Shown here piece after piece: positions 24,742 to 34,636 of a stretch of DNA of 64,000 bases; the stretch's first letter is position 1; every line of letters begins with the position of its first letter. The translations under genes and the position numbers were made by a program. This DNA is from Symbiodinium microadriaticum. Its lineage: Eukaryota > Sar > Dinophyceae > Suessiales > Symbiodiniaceae. Under the pieces are notes generated by a model. That model was not told the origin of the DNA, did no database searches, and saw only the letters and a list, made by a program, of their open reading frames with translations. The stretch spans positions 213,509 through 277,508 of the forward strand of contig LSRX01000258.1 of assembly GCA_001939145.1 (NCBI GenBank). The letters run 5' to 3'.

Positions 24742-24777
<36 letters not shown>

Positions 24778-27700
24778 TCGTAGTAGTAGTAGTAGTAGTA
24801 GTAGCAGCAGCAGTAGTAGTAGTCGGAGTAATGAATTACTGGTAGCTAGACGTACTACCGTAAGTAGTGGAGGATGCCCCCGCCCCCCCAGCACCACAAA
24901 GAAAATGCTAATGCTGCGTGCGCAGCCTCTGAAAGTAGGTAAAACAGTGGCCCAACATTTATTGATGGCTATTATTCTACATAGTATTCGGGGTCCAGGT
25001 ACGGCTCAGTCATGTGTTGGGACGTCGGCTTGCTGCTAGAGGAGCCTCAGCCCCGAACAGCAACCTTCATTTAGATTTAGGGTTTAAGGTACACTAGAAC
25101 TCAACGTCTGCGTGTTTGTGTCTCTGCTAGGATTGCTCTCAAAGGCACAGAAAGTTAAACCCCCAAAACTCTAATCCCTAATCATCCTAAACCCTATAAA
25201 GCCTAAACTGCCGAGAGCGCCGCTGACCATTTGCATGGCGCTCGAGGCTCCGACTGAGGCCCCGTCTCGTCAGAACGGTGAGGGAGGGTAGAGCCTTCCG
25301 GTGTACGAGGACTGTAATTCTTTGTCGTAATTTGCTATAAAGAAGGAAACCCACGACCATTGATGTGTTTTTGGTGGGCCCCTTGTCTGGGGCCCCGGCA
25401 GAATCCAGGGACCCGGAGCCCTGGCAGATTCGGGGTGGCAAATTTGTCGCGGGCTGGGCCGGTTGCAGGGCGCGGCCTGCCGAAACAGGGGAGGGGGGGG
25501 GGGGCGACGTCTTGCAGGGGTGCCAGGCGAGGTGTTTGTTGGGAACCCTTGCTTCTCGTCGAGTGGCCGGCACAGGGCGCGAGGACCCACAACCCCACAC
25601 TAATCCATCTCAGCTTTGGTTTGCTGTGAAACGGGCAGTTTATGCAGAGCTGCGAGGGGAAGCAGAGAGCAAGAAAGTGCCGGGTGGTTGGAGGAGTGAA
25701 CCCTAAACCCTAAAATTGAGAAGAGTTGGGGTGGTTGGGGTGGGACTGCATGCTGACGCAAGCGCACGATACGTGGATGCGCCCCTTAGTCCTAAATAAA
25801 CAGGAGCACTCACCGCGCACACTGTATGAACACCCTATAACCCCAAACCCTAAACCTTAAAACCCTTTTAATGGACTGACTGCGTTCGTCTAGTACAGCT
25901 TTCGACTGTTGCCTCTATTCAACCTCGCTAGTGTGCATAGCTCCTCAGCCATGCGAGAGGGAAAAAAACCCTTGTAACCTAACCCTGCAATGCGGGCTCG
26001 TCCTTGCTAAGTGGGAGGGGAAAAACCCTAAACCCCAAACCCTAAACCCTAAAACCCTAAACCCTAAAACCCTACATTATACGTAAGGCAGTGCAGAGAC
26101 CCTGAAACTCACCTCTGAGCTCAACTCCGCCGCCTGCATCTTGGTCAAAGTAGGTTGCCTACAGGGTTTAGGGGTCAAATGAGTTTACTCATATGAGCTG
26201 TACATGGTGAATGTACCGAATTCCCGCTATTGAGGGCTCGGCTGTGGAAAAGTCGGGATGCAGGGTTTAGGGTCAAGTCGGGGCAAGGTTTAGTGTCAAG
26301 TCGGGACTTGTGCATCGTGCGGTTGTACTCACGGCATCATTCCTCTATGTTTGGCAAGTGTCACCGGGTGTTGGTTCTGGTACATCGAGTGTAGACGTGG
26401 TATGAGACTGCCCGGTGGCCTGCGTTGAATTTCTTTGATTATGTCGGGCATGTTGGATGCAACGATGTCGAGAGCCTTGCGTGTAATCTCACGCCTTGAA
26501 GTTTGCAGAGCCAACTGCATTTGGCCGGGTCCGCGCACGTGATATTATATGTCTTACATGCACAAGCTTGCGTCAGCTCAAGTTAAGTGAAATTTGTCTC
26601 GTTGGTTAACTTACACTTCTAGCTGGCGTGGAAATGCCCGCATGATGAGTCGAGAATGCTGCAGGCCGGTAGCTGAAAGCAGGTTAAGGCTTGCAGCCAA
26701 CCAAGACAAGAGCATGGCGAGGATCCAGAGTTTGAACATATGGAGGTTTAAGGCTTCAAGGTTGCAAGACACACGTCCAGTGTCTGTGAGCCGCAACCCG
26801 GTGCCATCATCGCGACACCCTATGGCTGACTCTTAGAAAAGAGCCCAGACGCTCAAGGGCTTAAACGGCTTAAACCATAACATGTCCCCTGGCTTAAACC
26901 TCGCATCTGGAACTCTCGGTAACTCTTCAGCAGCTGATATGGAGATCAAGCCTAGGCCCTAGACATTCAATAAACTCACAACCCTTAACCCTAAAAAGAG
27001 CGAGATCCCTAAACCCTAAAACCCTAAAACCCTAAACCCTAAAACCTTCGAAGGCCTACTGAAGCTTCAGTGCTTCAAAGAGGCCAAGGCCGCTTGTGAG
27101 CAAGCCGCTTGGCAACTTCTGTAGAGTTTAGGGTTTAGGGGTTTAGGGTTTCGGGTTTAGGGGTTTACGGGTTTAGGGTTTAGGGTTTCGGGGTTTAGGG
27201 TTTAGGGGTTTAGGGGTTTAGGGTTGGGTGTAGGGTTTAGGGGTTTAGGGTTTCGGGGTTTAGGGTTTAGGGGTTTAGGGGTTTAGGGTTGGGTGTAGGG
27301 TTTAGGGGTTTAGGGTTTAGGGGTTTAGGGTTTGCTGGGGTGTGTTCGGGCGTGGTCTGGATAGACTTGGGTTTGGTTGCAAGCCAGGGTTCAGCGGAGT
27401 TTTGGTGTTTCTGGTTTTTTTTTTTTTACCGAGTTAGGGCCTTGTGGTGTTTCAATGACCCTAAACCGAGACCCTAGACAGACCCAAGCTAGACAGTGAG
27501 ACATGTGCAGCACACTAAAGCCTCATTCGATTCAAACCTAAACCACCATCATAATAACCCTGCAAGGCCCAACCAGCCGACACCTGCAGCTTAGGTGCTG
27601 GGGCAGCAGAAAGGTAACCTTAAGGCGCTCTTCCGCAGGGCGCAGGCGAGATCCGGAGTCACAAGGATGATAGGGTTTAGGGTTTTAGGGTTTAGGGTCT

Positions 27701-30700
27701 TAGACTTGAGCTCCAAAGCGAGTCCATGGGGCCATTCTTGGCTTCGATAATAGGGTTGATAGGGCACAACATGGCACAACCGTGGTATGCAAACGGGTCT
27801 TGCTAAAAGGGCACATGTACCGAACTCGCATATACCTTGGCCTTAGCAGGGTTCCGACAAGGTATTTGAGGTCCAAGAGAGGGCTGCCCGTACAAACCCC
27901 GGAGCATTTTGCCTAAACCGTAAGCTCTTAATGAAGGCTTCAAGAATCATTACAAGACTTTCAGCCTAGACCCTAAACCCCAAAAACACGCAGAGGCAGA
28001 GCTTGGACTCAATAACTTCGCCGAGTGCATCGCCGACTGCAAGCGCGTCCTGCAGCCCCTGGGCTTCGATCGGCTCCTTGCGGGTTAAGGATTTAGGGCT
28101 TGGGGTCTTTTGGGAGTCTTTGAGCGTCCTGTGGGGGTGCGGATTCAAGCTTCCAGAAGGGTTTCTATAGGAGTCAAGGAAGTTTGGGGATATAGGCTTA
28201 GGGTCTTACAGGCTTTTTTGTCGGGGTTGAAGGAGGCTGATAGGATCCGGGGACTTACAGAGTAAGTAGGCCGATAAAGTATTTATAGTCTGTCGTCATA
28301 TTGTTGGTATGTTAGGTTATGGCCCCAATCAGGTCATTTATAACCTACCTACCAAGACACATTCGTGAATTCTGGTTGTGTGTTTAGGAGTACTCTTCAT
28401 GTTTATTAGCGCAAGCGAGCATTTAACCCAACAATCATGCGATGGCTTGAAGGGGCTTGTAAAATCGTGGGCTGATCGATTAGCGTTTCACAGCATGGCA
28501 GCTTACGCGGGCATCATATAGGGCTTATTCAAGTTTAAGGGCTTGGGGCTCACGGGGTTTAAGCCACAAGGGCTCATGAGTGTCGGGTTGGTGGTCGCTC
28601 TCGCACCGAAGACGGCGAAGTCCGAATGTCCCGGTCCAATTCAAGCCCCGAGTCGTCTACCTGTGGCTCCAATTACCTAATGTCGGAATCCGATTAAGAA
28701 ACCCAGGCCCTGTAACCCCAAAATAGTAGGATTCATATAAAGAACCCCAATAAAGACCCACTTAATCTGGTTCCTATATTAGGTGACACACGATCATACA
28801 CCAGGTCATACCCTGTTGGGAAAGGGGTCGCAACCTACCATCTGAGAGGGTTTGGCGCTGCAGGTAAACTCCAACATGGCAGTTGCATAGCACGGCTTCC
28901 GCAAAGGTACTGGTACTATAGGGGCCTAAGCAAGTACTAACAATATGTTGGCTGTCATTATTACAACCAACTATAGTGACGGTATACCCCCCAAAACTAC
29001 ATTTAAGCTCCAAACAGAGACGAAAGGTTGGATGCCGAGAACCGTGATGCCAAGCTGCTGCTGCGCCAGGCGGCAGCAGCTCAAAAGGAGTCCACGAAGA
29101 AGTCGAAAGAGGTCTACGCCAGCGGCTCTGCTGCACAGCAGCACTCCTATCTGAACTTTTGCAGCGTCCCCAGGAGGCCCTTGTGCCCAAAAGCTCTTGA
29201 GCCTGCCTCGACTCCCGTAGCAAAGACGTCCAGCTGAAAGAGGATGTTGCAATCTCCCGTGCGCCCGACCCTCTACATTTCATTCATCTTCCCTGAGTGG
29301 GCCTAACAGACCCTTTAATCGGACATTTTATATTTTCCCTGAGTGGGCCTAACAGTGGGATCTTATTAACGCATATTTGTTCAAAGGATGTAGCGGGCCA
29401 ACCTGGTACGATGCTTGGTTGGTGTCGAGGCCTGGAGTCGAGTTCTTTGCTACTTCAAGGCGCTCGCTTGCAGGGGCACTACCTCTCGTCTCCCTTGCAG
29501 TTCCTTTTTTGGTGTAGCCAATTTTTATAGCTAGGATCCTAAAAGGTGACCCCAAAAAGGAACTACAATGGAGACTACAGGTAGAGCGACTCAAGCGGGT
29601 TGCTTTCGTGCCAGAGCTTGGGCAAGGGCTGCAAGCTCGCTCCAACACGATTCAGAGTTTAGGGCTTGGTCGAGGAAGTTTATACTCGCACCGGGACGCC
29701 AGTGACAAGGTCTGCGGCAGCCTTACAACGGCTTCCTCCAGCGGATGTCCCGCAAAGAGGGGGATGCCACATGGTCTCGGCCAGGGCCAAGATTGTTCTA
29801 CAATACTTCTGCAGGCTTCAAGCCTAATTAGGATCTGAATTCTACGATGGGCCTGAATAGTTTGCAAGAGAGCCCCTTAAAGCCTCTGCGGCATTAACCA
29901 CTAGATACTATGTCCCAGAAGCAGTAAGCCACTACGCCATGAACCCAGCCCAGCCCGAGAGCAGTGGCTCTCTCAAGGCATGTTTGGCGGAGGGGGCGCC
30001 GATGCCAAGGAGCTATGGCGAAGGGTGTCAGGGTTAAGGGTTCAGGGTATCATGTTTTGATTTTTGTAGTATCAGTAGAAAACCCGATTGATCATTAAGA
30101 GCGTGTTTCGTAGGTATGGACTCCATGATCTCTCTCGCGTCAGTGCCAATGCCAATGTCAAGTTGAATCAAGGCCTCCTGTGTTCTGGATCGGGGGCTCA
30201 GGCCCAAAACCCAAAACCCTAAACCGACCCAACACCCTATGACCCTGCCGCAGGAAGCTCTTGAACTGACCGCACCAGTCTATTCCCTTCTAAGCTCAGC
30301 CTCTCGCGCCCCGCTTCAGCATTAAGACTACCCACAGTGTGCTAGAAGTCTTGAAGTTGTGAACTAGTATGTGCCTGCATGGCCATGTTCAAGTTGGCAT
30401 GACCCTGAACCCTAAACTATACATACTAAGTGAGAGCGTAAACTATACATACTAAAGGACCGAACCCAAGGCCCTGTCCGAAGCACTCAGGACATAGAGC
30501 TTGCTGGGTCTGCAAAGCTCTCAGATCAAGTACTCAGCTACATACAGCCTACTCCGGAGACTGCCATAGTCCTTTCAGGCCACAAATGTTTTAATACTTT
30601 TAAACCATCCGAAACCTGAAAGCTTTCTGTGAAATCGTCAAACCCTTGGCCTTAAATCCCATCCCTAGCAGCGTGTGGACCCTGCCTGATGATCTCAAGC

Positions 30701-31646
30701 CGGCAGGCCAGCGCTGGTGCGAAGCCGGCACCTAGGGAAGAGCTGAGGCTTCGCCGTTTAGATGTTCAAGGGATTTTTTGGTCTACCTGCAACTATCATC
30801 ACCTACGTTTTTGTGGGTTCAAAAAAACCCAAAACATGCTTTTTCGGGACCCTACAAACTACGGCTTTGGGTTTGGGGCGGTTCAGGGCCGGGGTTCCTA
30901 GGGCTTAGGGTATTTTGGTGGTCTAGTCTAGTATTTGGTGTTGTGGTTTGCCGAGATGTAGAGTTTGGAGGTCAAGATACGTACACCTTCAGCAAATACC
31001 GGGTCTTTTGCAAAGCTGGCTCTTTGCGTCGCGAGGCCAAGCTGCATCCCTAGACTGCCAGGCACCAAAGCAAAAGAGTCACGACAGAAAGTGGAAGCCC
31101 TGCGCACGTCTTCTGTAAAAGCATTGAGAGCTTGACGTACGCTCGGGAATCACGCAAGCTGGGCCAATGCACGTCCAAACTCGCATAAACCCCAAAGCAT
31201 TCGTGTAGTAACCCCTATTGCGGCCACTGTCGCCCTCACTTATGGCAACCTTTCTAGTAACCCTAAGTCCTACACCCTTCTTCGCGGCGAGAAGCCTTAT
31301 CCCCTACATGCCTCGCCTGGATTGTCCGAGCCGCGAGCGGGCCCAAACCTTCGCACCCGAACCCTAACCCCAAATAAACGACCTGCAGGGTTCCGTACCA
31401 TGCTTTCCTTATACAAATCGGTAAAGCGAGGTCGGTTTTATAGGCTGCAGGGGAAAAACCCCCAACCCTAGCTCCGAACCCCACTGTAAATTTTAGGAAT
31501 TTTGAGGTTTAGGGTTCTGTTTAGGGTTTCTAAGGCCTGGTCCTTCCGAGTGCCCTCTTTGAGGGTTTTTGCCTTCGGCGACCAGGCCGGCGGCCCCTGC
31601 GGCGAGGAGCCCGGGGCCTGCTCCAGGTCTCCTGGGCTCCCTGTGA
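17206..31646 (+). CDS. FKBP-type peptidyl-prolyl isomerase with TPR domain (FKBP62/ROF1-like), complete nested gene
   Basis: Twenty-one exons sum to 1680 nt, 559 aa plus TGA, with unbroken phase. It starts MATGAYPLDELGGGFEDASD at ATG 17206, 7 nt after an AG (actcag). Order: acidic N-terminus (1-29); first FKBP domain (about 30-137) with GVQKEIL, DEVTVRYTGTLESGEEFDS and GEVAKFKVAPEFAYG; a divergent second FKBP domain (about 138-246); a third FKBP-like segment (about 247-338); a linker; three TPR motifs (about 375-525); and a short A/P-rich tail. This is the plant FKBP62/65 and animal FKBP4/5 architecture: prolyl isomerisation plus a TPR clamp for the Hsp90 C-terminus. The first FKBP domain keeps the most family residues; the other two look degenerate. 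Donors by hand: 8 GC, 7 GA, 5 GT; every acceptor is AG|G. The gene lies entirely in ODAD3 intron 16949-34636 on the same strand. Confidence 0.9.
19714..19824 (+). mobile_element. MITE-C copy 1 (TIR ACCCAGAGAACCCAATACCC)
   Basis: About 45-bp nearly perfect arms (acccagagaacccaatacccc ... with ggggcattgggttctctgggt as the complement, one mismatch) around an AT-rich centre with ttaaggaatata. In FKBP intron 19550-20014. Confidence 0.85.
20015..22211 (+). other. FKBP gene exons 7-10 (FKBP-like segment 3 and linker)
   Basis: Exon boundaries: 20015-20071, 20667-20786, 21538-21637, 22121-22211. They encode TLLKKQVVEGQGYEMCKDG and EFVAGEGEVADALELCVADM, typical of a third FKBP unit, then a small/serine-rich linker ending DLDLVNISKK. 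Donors are GA, GA, GT, GA. Intron 20787-21537 holds CATA and TA microsatellites (about 20825-20960). The acceptor of 20667 follows a run of C and CCCTAAA-like units. Confidence 0.85.
20825..20960 (+). repeat. CATA and TA microsatellite
   Basis: A (CATA)n tract with interspersed CATG, followed by (TA)n, in the FKBP intron 20787-21537. Confidence 0.9.
22965..23090 (+). mobile_element. MITE-B copy 4, diverged
   Basis: Left arm ggtgccttgataattagaat and right arm aggcccctacatt with internal C-run and A-run. In FKBP intron 22212-23600. Confidence 0.6.
24718..24830 (+). repeat. (GTA)n trinucleotide repeat
   Basis: GTA/GGA/GCA triplet run in the FKBP intron 24663-26087. The minus strand gives a poly-leucine reading frame, which is not a gene. 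Confidence 0.9.
25985..26080 (+). repeat. CCCTAAA-like block before an FKBP acceptor
   Basis: CCCTAAACCC-type units occupy the stretch directly upstream of the acceptor of exon 26088, in the opposite orientation to the G-rich block after the donor of the next intron. One of the cleanest examples of the acceptor-side C-rich arrangement. Confidence 0.85.
27124..27340 (+). repeat. TTTAGGG-like interstitial telomeric block
   Basis: About 30 near-perfect heptamer/octamer units (TTTAGGG, TTTAGGGG, TTTCGGG) on the + strand, in the donor-proximal part of the FKBP intron 27104-27594. A higher-order unit of roughly 70-80 bp, containing gggttgggtgtaggg, appears twice. The units are variable and internal to a gene, so this is not a chromosome end. 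Confidence 0.9.
29479..29584 (+). mobile_element. MITE-A copy 1 (TIR CTCCATTGTAGTTCC)
   Basis: Terminal inverted repeats of about 30 bp (ctacctctcgtctcccttg on the left; caatggagactacaggtag on the right) enclose about 45 bp with ctaggatcctaaaaggt. Non-coding, about 105 bp. Related copies lie at 35603, 37324, 60430 and 61563. In FKBP intron 29122-29977. Confidence 0.75.
29978..31646 (+). other. FKBP gene exons 19-21 (C-terminal tail and stop)
   Basis: Exon boundaries: 29978-30009 (MFGGGGADAK), 30707-30723 (ASAGA plus two bases) and 31586-31646 (PAAPAARSPGPAPGLLGSL, TGA). The 17-nt exon and the last exon share GCCGGC at donor and acceptor. The adopted model gives a coding length divisible by three. 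An alternative without the last two exons reads from 29978 to a TGA at 30058-30060. The spliced model is preferred because the alternative reads into TTAAGGG-like intron sequence. Confidence 0.6.
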
Positions 31647-31944
31647 CTGGGCAGGGTTTAGGGTTTAGGGCTTTAGGGGTTTAGGGGTTTAGGGTTTTAT
31701 AGGGGTTTAGGGTTGAGGGGTTTGGGGCTTTAGGGTTGCATTGTAGGGTTGACTTGCTGTCTTGTGGAGTTTCCCGGCTGGTTGCGAGAGTCCTGGATGC
31801 AAAAAGGGTTGCAGTGTAAGTAGAAGGGCCAGTCGTATTGTTCTGCTTGTCATGATAATGTTTCTTGGTATGAGTATGCTTATTGTGATTATCAGCGGTC
31901 TTGTTATTGTTGCTATTTCTATCATGATTATTGTTCTTGTTGTT

Positions 31945-31990
31945 GCTGGCGGTGGTGGTGGTGGTGGTGGTGGTGGTGGTGGTGGTACAC
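31945..31990 (+). repeat. (GGT)n repeat
   Basis: About 13 GGT triplets in the part of the ODAD3 intron downstream of the FKBP stop. Confidence 0.9.
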
Positions 31991-33611
31991 TATTGTTATG
32001 GTTCTCAGTATTATTGTCATTATTATTATTGTTATTTCTCGTGGTAGCAGCACCAGTAGCAATTGCATTTGTATTTGTTGGGTGTGTTTGTTTCCTTCTG
32101 TTGGGTGGCTGGCCTGAACATCTCTTCGCTTCGGATTTGTTACTTCGGGTGCCGGGGCTATTCTACATGCGGGCTATCTTTGAGCGAGGGGTCGTGCTGG
32201 CGGGGGCTGGATTTCTGGCCCCTATCCAGCGTTTGGCATGGGAATGCTGCAATGCATAGCACGCTCGAGTTTCGTCTCAACAAGCGGTCCCGTTTAGTTG
32301 TGTTGGAAGTCTTGCCCGTTCTCCCAGCCTGGTTTGATAGGGTCTTTGTCGTTTCGGTTCTTGTAGTTTAAGGAACATCTCATGCGTACATGGCGGTCCC
32401 AAGATCCACTGCGCTTGTTCAAGATGGTTCCCAGCTACTAGCTGCAAGTTTTGAGGACTTATATTTGAAGCCCTGGACCAGGTATCAGCATGTGGCTGCC
32501 TTCTTCCTCTTCTGGAACCATTTAGATCCTTGGCTGCACGTACCTAGACCGCTTAAAGGGTCCAGAATTAGAGCCCCCCCCCAGAAGGTAGCCTACCGGT
32601 ATATAGTATATGGGTTAAGATAGGGGAGGTTCGATTTTTCAGATTCTTCTGGGGGTGTGTATAGGTAGTGGATAGAAAGAATATGAGGCCGCGGGCGCCC
32701 CTTTCTACAAGATGTTTTGTCCATCAGAATGTGTTCCATCAAGTGGATCTCGGTGTCTGAATTTTGCCCCGAGGTCTATAGGCAAGCAATCCGATAGCCT
32801 GGCCTGGATTACAGAAGAGCTTGTGAACACCGCCTCCAACTATTCTAAGCCAGATCCAAACATCAAGCCCTGCCTGAACTCCACACTTTCATACTTTTCC
32901 GTGGAAGTTCCTTTTTCGGACCCCTTGGTGCCTGTTTCTCACACAGTGTCATATTCTATTGAGGACACGTACGGCTCGAGAATCCCTCACCAATTTACTA
33001 ATCGTATTCGAATACACCCCGAGCCATATTCTAATAATGCCCTCCTGAGGCTTGGAGGGGCTTGTCCATTATCTTCGGGCGCTTGATGCCGCGTCTGCGA
33101 GACAGAAGCTAGTGTTGTCTGTATAGGTCACTGCAAGGAGTTTGCAGGATGTAGGGTTTAGATATTAAGCGTTTTTTGTGTTCTTTGCACCAAACCCAGC
33201 AGAGTTAGTTGTGCATCTAGTCAGAGATTTTGGCACTGGTGCACGTGACTGAACCAGAATCGTCAGGAAATAAGATCATGTACACCGTCGGATTTCACAC
33301 AATGCTGGTGGCAGGCTATCTCTTTCCTGCCGGCAATTGATGATTTTGGATGCTGTGCTGGAGGTGGAAAGGGTAAGCCGTCCATGCTCATGTAGGTGGC
33401 ATTACAAGGAGCTCATGGTGTAGACCTGCGCACGCGACTGGCTTTTCCGTTTTCCACCCTGCACAGCGTTCTGAGAAGCATGCATGCCGAGCACAGGGCG
33501 GTCCGCTAGTAGCTCCTTACGTAAACCGACAGTAAAACCGAAGTTTAGGCCAGCCGCGCTGGAATGTAGAAGTTCTTGGGCTCATAGCACAGCTAGTAAC
33601 CCTTACCCCCC

Positions 33612-33664
33612 AGGTACCTACTATATAGGGCCTCGGGGCTCTACTACCCTATATAGTAGGTACC
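33612..33664 (+). mobile_element. MITE-D copy 2, short palindrome
   Basis: aggtacctactatataggg ... ccctatatagtaggtacct, a 19-bp perfect inverted repeat with a short loop. In the ODAD3 intron downstream of FKBP. Confidence 0.85.
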
Positions 33665-34636
33665 TTAAGTAGAAGCCGGAGCACCCAGTATCGCATGGAC
33701 TGCTGTTCGACGAGAATGCCGGATGCGAAGTGGCGATTTGAAGAGCACATGGTGCTGCAGAGTGTACAGCTTTCATGGGTCGACTGGGGACAGCTCGGAG
33801 CCATGGGATGAGAGTCAACTTCGTCACTGGTCTTATAGATACTGTATCTTTTACCCGGTTTACGCTAGTGCGCTAGGCAACAGTATACTGTAGTCGGTTG
33901 CAATTATACAAGTTGAGGCCAGGAAAGCTACTTGAATGATGACTTCTGTTCGAGGGCTTTCCGAGACTTGTAAGACTTGCCGACATCCCTTCAAACCACA
34001 GCTGAGAACTTGTGGTGTTCTGCGACATATGTATCTACAGATTAATTCTTGCAAACATCATGTCTCTGGGCTCCTCACAGATGATCTGGCACAAGAGAGA
34101 CCGATGCAGCATTGACCCAACACGCGAAGCCGCGAAACAAAAGCAATTCTTTGCGCATGCTGCGCTTGGGGAGAATGGGAGATGGCGGATGCAGGTCTTC
34201 TTGTGAAACTATTACCGTTAGCTGAGTTCGAGAAGCTTATCTTGAGGTTTTCATTGCTGAGCCTCATCGAAGCTTTGTGGTTATCATAGCCGCATAGACA
34301 ATAAATGGTCACTATGACCATGGAAGGCTGACAGCTGACACTTGCTGCTTGCTACTGTCCCTTGGTTCTTTGCGGAGTGGTACGGCGTGGGGAGATCTGC
34401 GGACACGCCGGGGTTTAGGGTTTGGGTTGCCTTACCAAAATAGGTACTGCTTGCACGCCTCCCAGAAGGTTGCACCCCTTGTTTGCATGAGGGGGCTTAG
34501 TATGGCCAGAATGGTGAAAATATCTGCAATGACCCGCCTACTTGCCAAACTCTGCCAGTCGTCAAATGCAGAAATTCCCGAACCCTAAACCCCAAACCCG
34601 AACTCTATACCTGAGCCCGACGCCCTAAACCCTGAG

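Larger units (their letters stand above)
23601..29121 (+). other. FKBP gene exons 11-18 (TPR domain)
   Basis: Exon boundaries: 23601-23645, 24360-24411, 24614-24662, 26088-26153, 27054-27103, 27595-27645, 27996-28051, 29027-29121. The encoded helices (MERAAAKKETGTKLFKAQRW, ETLKLTSELNSAACILVK, LKLQCFKEAKAACEQVLGQQ, LKALFRRAQAELGLNNFAE, LLDAENRDAKLLLRQAAAAQ) fit three tetratricopeptide repeats with the usual N/R clamp-type positions. Donors are GT, GA, GC, GT, GC, GC, GC, GC. The telomere-like block 27124-27340 follows the donor at 27103. Confidence 0.85.
16949..34636 (+). other. ODAD3 intron hosting the complete FKBP gene
   Basis: The exon ending at 16948 closes with the first two bases of a codon (LDQ plus CT) at a GT donor. 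The exon starting at 34637 supplies G and continues LSIKMSEL. This gives LDQLLSIKMSEL, as expected for the coiled coil between the N-terminal region and the VLENRLDK segment. The 17.7 kb between contains the FKBP gene at 17206-31646 and no other ODAD3-like exon. From 31647 to 34636 there is no recognised gene: a G-rich telomere-like block (31647-31740), a (GGT)n run near 31950-31985, a palindromic MITE-D copy (33612-33664) and featureless sequence. Confidence 0.75.

Noticed and set aside
27124-27340. Telomere or chromosome end
   Set aside because: The heptamers are degenerate, short, in both orientations across the window and lie between coding exons of one gene.
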